Origin: Takifugu bimaculatus
Taxonomy: Eukaryota > Chordata > Actinopteri > Tetraodontiformes > Tetraodontidae
Assembly (NCBI GenBank): GCA_004026145.2
Contig: CP034996.1
Location: 14,623,641-14,687,640, forward strand
Direction of reading: 5' to 3'
Length of the DNA: 64,000 nt
Positions within the stretch are counted from its first letter, which is position 1. Every line of letters starts with the position of its first letter. Below are positions 56,501-64,000 of this stretch, piece by piece. The notes under the pieces are model-generated. The model saw only the letters and a program-made list of their open reading frames with translations, did not search any database and was not told where the DNA came from. The translations under genes and the position numbers were made by a program.

Positions 56501-59100
56501 GACACATCCGCTGTTCAGAGGCAGGGGGGGAAAACGTTACAGTAAGCATGTTGGTGTCGAGCTACACCATGAAATCACCATCAGTGTGAGCGGGATATGA
56601 GCGGAATCATTCATTTTTCACCACTAAATACTTTATTTTTCTGCTCTCTGCTGCCCCCCCACCCACCCCACCCCACCCCGTAGAATGTGTCTCTACTTTG
56701 TCGCGTCAGCGCTAACCAGTTTTAGCGTACCGTATTTGTGCGGCAGAGGCGGGCCGGAAGGATTTGCTGATGCCTTCACACCGCTAAGCTGACCTTTTCA
56801 TGACAGAGCGGCGTGCATTCAAACATTAAATATTGTGACTTCTGTGCTGTTGCTTGCTATGATGAAAGTGTGTGAAAACAGAATTAGCTGCAGACCTCAC
56901 AGTTCACCGCGTTAATGTAAACCAGCAGCAGCAGCAGCAGCCATGTCGTCGTGGGTTACTGGTGCAGTTCTGTGTGAGGAAACACTCCTGTCGCCCTCTC
57001 AAATCCCAGGCTCGTAGGCCTCCACAAGGTCGTTGTGTACCTTGAGACGCCACAACAACTTGTCGTTTACCTCCGAGTGGCCCCAGCCCAGGAAAACCAC
57101 CCACATCTCACATCAGCTCCAATCATGTCCAAACAGGGGTCGTGTGTGAGGGGACAGAGGTCAATGCTAACCTTTGAGGGCTGAAAACGTGAGAGTGTTT
57201 TAGAATGAAAGCACGTAGAAGTAAAGGAAGGAGCTCTGACTGATTTCCTCATAAAATGACGTGAATACCGAAGTCTCCAGGGGCTCCTTCCTCTGCTGAA
57301 AATAAAGAAATTCCTATTTTAGCTTCCACACTGGCTGAATGTCAGCTTTTATCATTTCCCAGGAGACTCGCTATTTTTAGCTCAGTGAAAATTCCGCATC
57401 TACAACACATCAATACAATAATAACAATGATGAAAACCTCTCGCTTTGGCTCTATGGTCCCATCTCCAATGATGGAGGTCTGGTTGTTGTGGATGTGTGC
57501 AGCATCCGAAGGCGGAACCTTGCGGTTAGGCTCCCTCGGGAGGCAAGATCGGCAAGCGAGCCCCGCCAAGAAGTGCTAATAAGTGCAACAAGTCGTGCTT
57601 TCACACGTGGTGGCGAGGAGAGGGTGACAGTTCGGAGCTGCGATGTGTGGGGGGGAGGATGGGGCCACACCGCCCGTCTGCCTGGTTGGATGAAATTTCA
57701 CAGCAGGAGGAACACGGTTCGCCGCGGGACGCGCTGCATCCTCGCTGCATCCTGGCTCTTCGGGTCCCCTCAGAGGGTCCTGCATTAATCCTGCCCAGCA
57801 TCGGACCCTCGCCGCCCCATCGAGGACAGAGCTGTGGAGTCGGCACATTTCCAAACACCTGCTTCCATCTGCTCGCCATCAGCGGCCTTTTCATCGTTTA
57901 AAAATCTGCCCACTGGGTAAATGTGAATGGAAGAACACATTCAGTCCTATTGAAATGATAAATGACACTGACACATTAAAATAGGACACATTTTGCTGAG
58001 TGTGTGTTGAAATGATCAAATCTCTGATGCTAAACTAAGAATAAATTCAGTCCATGTTCTTATACTGTTTATTTATATCAATATATGCTTTGCCTTTGAA
58101 GAACAAAGAAAAGTGAGGAGATCTTTGGTCTCTCTGTCACTCGTGGTGCTGGAGTTGATGTGTGAAAATTCCGATTCTGCTGTATTATTGAATTGTAATT
58201 CACATTTTGGGTCTGATTATGAAAACACACAAATTATGTGTTTTTTAATGCCAAAGCTTTATTCTTTTACATGCTGAAATAAATGTGGTTGGAAGCTCTA
58301 TTTCACATTTATGGAAGGACAGAACTTGACCAGTTTTTCTTTTGGAAATTTCACTTTATACCATTGTTTTTAATCACTGCTGACACTCACTTGATCACTT
58401 TGGCCACATTCACCTCATCGGGCTCCCAACAGGCTCACAACCTAATAACAATGGAAACAAATCTTTACAAAAAAAGCGACTAAATAATAAACCCATCGAC
58501 AAACTCGTGAACTACCTTGTTAATATAGGTTCTGCCACTCATACGTTCTACGTTATTCTCCGTTAAGAATTGTTAAGAAACCACTAAATTCTCAAATGTC
58601 CTCAGCGGTTCCCTGCACAATGCACATTTCTTTCTACGCCTTTAAACCCTCACATGCTTATTTTATTTACAAAACCCCACCGAGGAGTCGTGCGCTCGTC
58701 TATGGCACGGTGATAGATGGAGTCCTGACAGTGATGGTGAAGCGTACTGACAAAAAGAACACTGCTAACGCGCCACTTTCTTCATTACGACCTTTAGCTT
58801 CGGGTCGGCTTCGGATGCAGCCGCACTGGGAGGAAGGAAGCATTGCCTTTGAGCACATGCGTCGCTCTTGGAGATCAGTAGCTGCTCCTTAGGAGGAGGT
58901 CGATGGTGTGAACCATGTGGTTGACGAGAGGGATGTTTACTCGAGCGTGGCTTCCTTCTGCCAGCCTAGGTCTCTTTCCCTCCCTGCAGGGTTTCCTGGA
59001 TGAACTACTGCTTTGCAAAGGCTGCAGTTTTCAGCCCTTTTACTGTATGCGGGCCTCTATTAGGATGAATAATACTACGTTAATCTGACAAGCTGCTGCA
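53567..59100. other. Long gene-free region upstream of the tpbgl 3' side
   Basis: No recognisable protein domain, tRNA or transposon coding part. Several open frames of 60-125 codons lack family features and splice context. A CAG-type run lies near 56924-56940 and a C-rich run near 56655. The part nearest 59100 may be tpbgl 3' UTR. Confidence 0.55.
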
Positions 59101-59325
59101 GACTGTAAGATGACATGATGCCTCTAGGATATACGTCTATATACGACACTATATGTGCAGCTGAAGTCTCCTATAGTCCTCTTATGTCTTTGGCTCTGCA
59201 TCCACATGTGGGGATACTTGCAGTTTATTGACCAGCTGTTGGAAGTGGTCAGTCTGGGCTTTAAAACTGGTGATTTGGATCGGGACCCTCATCACCGGGT
59301 CATTGTCTCCGTTTGCTTGGGCAGG

Positions 59326-60378
59326 TTAAACAGCCACGTTGGCCAGCCTGGGATCCGAGTCCTGCTCGTAACGGTAATGGTAGACCTCCATTTGGTCTCT
59401 GCATGCCTCCCTGATGTTATTCAGCCATCGCTTGATGCCCCCCCGGTTGAGGTAGAGCACCATGAGGAAGACCACGCCGATCAGTGCCAACACAATCCCG
59501 AGGAACACGTACGAAACCGTTTCCAGGTTCTCGTTCATGCAGTCCACATCGGCCGGCCGGAGCATCTCCACTGGAAGACCTTTCTTGGTCTCTGGGTCGC
59601 TGCACAGGAGCTGCCCCACGTCTGGACACTGGGAGGAGTTCTTCAACCAGTAATAAAACACCTCCAGGTCACAGGTGCACCTGAACGGGTTAAAGGACAG
59701 GTAGACCTGGAGGTTTCTCTGCTGGTACAAGTTGGTGACGTTTTCCCACCCGATGCTCTGTATAGAGTTGTTCACCAAGACCAGCGTGTGCAGGTTGTAG
59801 ATGTCAAATCTCATCAGAAGCACAGATTTTAACCGGTTTCCCGCCAACTCTAGTCTGCGGAGGTTGCGCAAACTTTGGGTGTTGAGCGCAATAGAGAGCT
59901 GCGTCACAGCCGCGGGCGAAACGGTGTCATTCAGGTAAAGAGAGCGCAGCTCGGGTAACCCGTGAAACGCCCTGGCTGAGATAGAGCTCAGCTGATTGTG
60001 GCTCAGATCCAGTACGCGCAATCCGGGGAGTCCCAGGAATGCGTAGGGTTCAATGACCTGCATTCCATTGTCGGACAGCGACAGGGTTGCCATGTCTAAC
60101 TTCGTGCCGTTGTCCACGAACGCACCGCGCTGCAAAGTTGAAATGTTTCTCCCCGTGACTGTCAGGGTGGACGTCCACTCCGGTATGTCACCTGGCGCCT
60201 CGGTGTCCTCCCCATCCTGGCAGGTAACCGTCCCCGAGTCTCTGGCACAGATGCAGGATGACGGGCAAGCGTCATCCGTCCTGACAGGAGGAAGGAGCGA
60301 CCACAGCAGCGCCACACAGCACAAACACCGCGGAATCCAGGAGGGGAAAAGACTCTTGGAAAGGCGGAACAGCCTCAT
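59326..60378 (-). CDS. tpbgl: Trophoblast glycoprotein family (5T4-like), probably TPBGL, 350 aa
   Basis: A type I membrane protein with leucine-rich repeats; the family includes 5T4/TPBG, whose fish forms inhibit Wnt signalling. Order of parts: signal peptide about 1-34, N-terminal Cys cap (CPSSCIC..TVTC, 38-53), leucine-rich repeats about 60-235 (LRVLDLSHNQLSSI, LRRLELAGNRLKSV), C-terminal Cys cap (FRCTCDLEVF, then C..C to about 280), one transmembrane helix 288-310, and a 40-residue tail. N-glycosylation sites include NIS, NDT, NNS, NVT and NSS. The coding region is a single exon. The tail has REACRDQMEVYHYRYEQDSDP; REACRDQM and YEQD match my memory of TPBGL better than TPBG, and coa4 nearby agrees. 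The paralogue call (tpbgl rather than tpbga/b) is therefore probable, not proven. ATG at 60378 with A at -3. Confidence 0.85.
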   Translation of the reverse strand: MRLFRLSKSLFPSWIPRCLCCVALLWSLLPPVRTDDACPSSCICARDSGTVTCQDGEDTEAPGDIPEWTSTLTVTGRNISTLQRGAFVDNGTKLDMATLSLSDNGMQVIEPYAFLGLPGLRVLDLSHNQLSSISARAFHGLPELRSLYLNDTVSPAAVTQLSIALNTQSLRNLRRLELAGNRLKSVLLMRFDIYNLHTLVLVNNSIQSIGWENVTNLYQQRNLQVYLSFNPFRCTCDLEVFYYWLKNSSQCPDVGQLLCSDPETKKGLPVEMLRPADVDCMNENLETVSYVFLGIVLALIGVVFLMVLYLNRGGIKRWLNNIREACRDQMEVYHYRYEQDSDPRLANVAV

Positions 60379-60634
60379 CTTCTCCCCCGAGTTGGTCTCA
60401 AGGCAAATCTGCGCCTATGCGTCTGGCAAAGAAGGTGGCTGACAGCAATCCTCTCAGGCATTTACAGTCGGATCTGCCCGGTTACTTTGAACAAGGAAAC
60501 GCGCACTTTCCACGGTCATGATGCGCGTCTACGTGTCCCGACAAAAAGAGTTATTTTACCGGCAGACTGCGAGGGAAGCTGCAAAAGCTGGAGCGAGCTG
60601 AGCTCCCTTGGTGGTATTTTTGACAACTGTCACA
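60379..60634 (-). promoter_or_regulatory. Presumed tpbgl 5' UTR and proximal promoter
   Basis: GC-richer sequence directly upstream of the tpbgl ATG, with several CG dinucleotides. No TATA box stands out. Assigned by position only. Confidence 0.35.
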
Positions 60635-60700
60635 GAGAGAGAGAGGGGGGAGCGAGGGAGGGGGTGAAGAGGGAGAGAGAGGGGAGGCGAGTATACTCCA
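60635..60700. repeat. Purine (GA)-rich tract upstream of tpbgl
   Basis: An almost pure G/A stretch of about 60 bases, including GAGAGAGAG and GAGGGAGGGGG. Such tracts can form triplex DNA and bind GAGA-type factors; no function is shown here. Confidence 0.8.
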
Positions 60701-60968
60701 CCCCTCCACCCCATCCCATTCATCTGATTCATAGGAAAACTTTTGATTACAAGAGTCCACCACACTGGTGTAAGTGCTTAAACCACCATTAACTGTATTA
60801 ATGGTGACCGGGAAGTAGGCACGAGCTCGTTCATCATCATGACCGTGCAGTCACATGACCTCCCGGACCATTTATCCTCCCGTGTCACAAGCACACTTTC
60901 CATCAGGACCACAAATTACTGACCCGCAGTTTGTTGCAAATCAGCTACATGTAAGTGCGTAAAAGAAT

Positions 60969-61068
60969 GAGTTTGTGTGTGTGTGTGTGTGTGCGTGCGT
61001 GCGCGCGCGCGCGCGCGCGGTGGTGGTGGTGCGGTGTGTGTGTGTGTGGGGGGAGGGGGGGGGGGGGT
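60969..61068. repeat. TG/CG alternating purine-pyrimidine tract with G run
   Basis: A TG array runs into (GC)n of about 16 bases, then TGG repeats, a second TG array and a G run. The TG-CG part is a classic Z-DNA-forming sequence. Confidence 0.9.
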
Positions 61069-64000
61069 TAAATGTAAGAGGGTCATCTTTTCGCCTGATG
61101 AACTGACTCTGATCCAGAGATTTGCATTCTGATGAGGCGGGATGGTTTCTGAGGGGGACCGACGGCTGATGGTTCAGCACCTCGGACAGCGGCACAAGGC
61201 TGTTTTCCAGCTGTCGTAACCCCTGGATGCAGCCTTCTGATGATGGAGATGAAAGGAAAGAAGAAGAGATGATGGAGCGTCTGTGTTTTCAAAAGATGAG
61301 TCACGAAAAAAAGGTCCTCTCAGTGGAGCATGAATAGAGGTGGAGTTGTGAGGCCTTGACTGGAAATCCCGATTAAGACGCACGTGGTGCCATGGACACT
61401 AGCATAAAAATAACTGTAAGGATGACAAAGCAGCAGATTAACAGAGAACAGATCAGAGTTTATTTAATTGGTGGAGACAAAGAGCAACAGAGCAACGGCG
61501 TCTGTTTCATGTCTCACATCAGTAATCTGGTGGTGGCTCCTCTTCTTTTTCTTGGGCTCATATTGACGTCTGAGGAATCAAACGGCGCCACGTCAGGAGC
61601 CGCCCGCATGCCGCAGCCTCTTCCTGTTTGAGCAGCTGAGTACAACTAAGACCAGAACAAACAGATTAGGAGATGCTTTAAAGCCCCAGAGCCGTGGCCT
61701 CCATCAGACCCCAACCTCCCACCGGCAAAGTCAAACATGGGAGTACAAACACAAACAGGACCTGCTGAAATCGATTCTGTGTCACACGTAAACTGCCACC
61801 GGTTTCTCCGAATCATTTTTTTGGAGGGGGAGGAAAGTCGATACAACATCCGTTCATGTCTAAAAAGTTAAGCGTTAGCTCCTGAAGGACAGGTGAGGCT
61901 TCCTCTGAGGAGGCCGGTCGTATTTTCTAACCGCCAAATGTCAAATGATTCATTTGGGGGACTATTGGAGCTGTAGATGACATTTACGCTTATGGTGTTT
62001 GTTAGAATTTATAGGGGACGCGGTAGCGGAGCTGATTGTACTGTCACGCCCAAATACACTAAATCCAGAACGGGCGAAGACAAACGGCTTTGGCGCCGAT
62101 TGTAAACAGATACCGAGAGATGGAGGGAAAGAGAAACCGTCCAGGAAGAGACAGACAATGGTCCCTCTGCTGCCGCTCCTGATAAGCACCAGAGGCCATA
62201 TTATTAAAGCATATGGGATAGTATTTCTTTCTCTGAACACACAGGAAGATCTCCCCTCCTCCTGTCCTCGTCCCTCCCTCCTCTCAGGACCCCTCTGCCC
62301 GGCTCCACAGATGTCCTCTCTATCTGCTGGAGCAGAGTGCTGATTTAGGAGTGGCTCCCGTTCACGGGCCGTTGCCGGGACATTGTTATCACGCCCTCTT
62401 GGAGGCCTTCAAATTGACACTGCACCCGGTAATTGATTTTCCCGTGGCTGCCCGTTCCCCTCTCCTGACTTAGCCGCGCGGAAACTTTGGGGAAAGCGTC
62501 CAGTCGCCAGCAGCCTTGGCACACTTCCTCCTGCCCTACAGCATATTTTTAATAGTGCGGTCGCAGATGCTAAAATTGCAATTAGCTTAACTGGTATTTA
62601 CAGAAATGATGATTAATACCCTTGTAAACAGAAATTTCGTCCTCCGTGCTCGCATGCATCATTTACTAACCTTGCTTTAACGTCCGGCCTGACTGGTCTT
62701 TCCATCCTCCCTCCAGCTGTTGCATGAATGTCAGATGCTGGATGCACTCGCCGATATGACCCAAGGACACAATTGCACACGCACGGTCCACCACGATGCT
62801 ACCAGCAGAGAATAACTAGGATCAAAGAGGAAAAATTGGAGGCTGTTTTACATTTTTATAGAATGCCTGACTTAGTGGTGTCCTTCCATCCTCCAAGGAC
62901 TCGCAGAAACCTCCTCATCTAGTCCCCAAAATAATGGATTGTTCTTTTTCTCCTCCTTTCTAAAACAACGTCTTCTGTATATTTTCTGAGTTTCTGTTTA
63001 GCTATGATGGATTACCAATTGGACTCTGTGGGAAGAATTCTCATCTCAGGGAATAACTTTGGTGAAAGAAGAAGTTTGTTTCCCGTCTCAAGGAAGGTTG
63101 GGGGCTCACAGTGGGGCTCCATCTAAACTCTCCTGCCATCTATCGCTGCCACGCTGATGTTTGTGTGCATTTGTCTGTTCAGAACCGTCAACAGTGTGTT
63201 GCCGGAGGACGCGCACGCCTGCCGGACGCCGTAAATCTGAGCAGCAAACTCTTCGGAGTCACACGCAGGCAGAGATAAGCGTTCATTTATCTCCGCCCTT
63301 TGGACAATCTACAGCGGAAAAGAGCCAAGAGGTCCACACTCCCCCCTCCACCCCCAATCCCTCCACCTCACTGGCAGCCCAATCATTCATTTGTGGGGCC
63401 TCTCAATCTGCCTGCGCGTCTATCTGCAGACCTGCTCCTTAAACAGTACTCCACCGCTGGATGAATAAAAGATAAAGCCAGTGAGTGAGGAGAAGAGGGG
63501 ACGGAGGCGAGGCGGGAGCGAAGACGGCCTCCGCTGCGAGCCTCGTGGTGATGATGAGGGTGTAAATGGATCTTGAGGAGCTGGTGTCACTTGTCTGTGG
63601 GGCCATTAATTAGTCATTTAGATTTGTAATGGAGTGAGCCGGAGCCAGACGGACACGGGCGGCCCAACAAAGCCAAGTCACTCAGTCAGAGGAGTTAGCT
63701 GTGGGTGATGATCACTGTGTGTGGCCCCAGTGGAAGGCTTGATCATGGAGACAAAAAATAAGGCATTTTAAAAAAGACGACATTGTTTCCTCGTCTTGGT
63801 ATTGACAACTGAATCTGTTCTTCTCGTCTACGTGATATTCTGCATTTAATAAAAAGTTAATGTAGTGTTTCAAGGTTCGAGATGAAGGATGTCAACCTTT
63901 ACAGTCCCAGTGAGGCGTAAATTCCTCTCTTCTTTACATTAGCAGAGGGGATGCAGCGTGACTGAGTAAAAAGGCCTGTGGTGGCCCTGGGAAGAGCACA
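61069..64000. other. Gene-free 5' flank of tpbgl
   Basis: No recognisable coding exon, tRNA or transposon. Stretches such as 62540-62640 and 63540-63680 are non-repetitive and could be conserved regulatory DNA, but nothing in a single sequence shows this. Confidence 0.5.

Noticed and set aside
57489..57901. Cluster of overlapping 70-100 codon frames near 57.6 kb
   Set aside because: GC-richer sequence lowers stop frequency on both strands. No frame stands out.

Overview
The window reads as a ray-finned (teleost) fish genome: intron-poor fish odorant receptor genes, fish-type retroelements (Rex3/RTE, an R4/Dong-type LINE, an L2/Rex1-like LINE, a Penelope-like element), Tc1-like and piggyBac-like DNA transposons, long TATC/TA/CA microsatellites, and two conserved vertebrate genes, coa4 and a trophoblast-glycoprotein gene. 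There are no operons, ribosome binding sites or CRISPR arrays.

Positions 1-46,600 are a repeat-laden tandem array of six closely related odorant receptor (OR) genes, all on the minus strand. OR2 (12619-13590), OR3 (21537-22508), OR5 (40515-41486) and OR6 (44953-45924) are open 323-residue receptors. OR1 (4292-5264) and OR4 (34174-35146) each carry one extra base that shifts the frame. Every copy keeps a TATA-like box, a short noncoding first exon and a 78-nt 5'UTR intron with GT..AG ends. A unit typically runs: tRNA-Tyr relic, palindrome CGGTACCGGTACCG, OR 3' flank, OR, promoter, TA/CA microsatellite, transposons. In units 1-3 the transposons are a 5'-inverted Dong-type LINE, a truncated Tc1-like element and a decayed multi-exon, transposase-like gene that contains a G-rich 21-bp minisatellite. 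Unit 4 has a 5'-inverted Rex3 and a Tc1-like element split by a Penelope-like insertion. Unit 5 has a Tc1-like element alone. The tRNA-Tyr (GUA) gene is intact, with its 13-nt intron, only between OR5 and OR6; elsewhere it is decayed.

The most complete copy of the transposase-like gene is 26935-33009 (minus). It has recognisable exons, a DUF6729-like Cys-rich region and an RNase H/DDE-like region. The copy at the left edge (750-3202) lacks the middle exons but keeps the C-terminal end, so no copy in the window is complete.

From 46,600 on, the window becomes low-copy: coa4 (minus), a possible orphan start exon (plus), a piggyBac relic, a 5'-truncated L2/Rex1-like LINE, a long gene-free stretch, the single-exon trophoblast-glycoprotein gene (59326-60378, minus), and 3.6 kb without a recognisable gene. 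Coa4, an OR locus and TPBGL also lie near each other on human 11q13.4, so the gene order may be old; this is from general knowledge and was not checked by a search.
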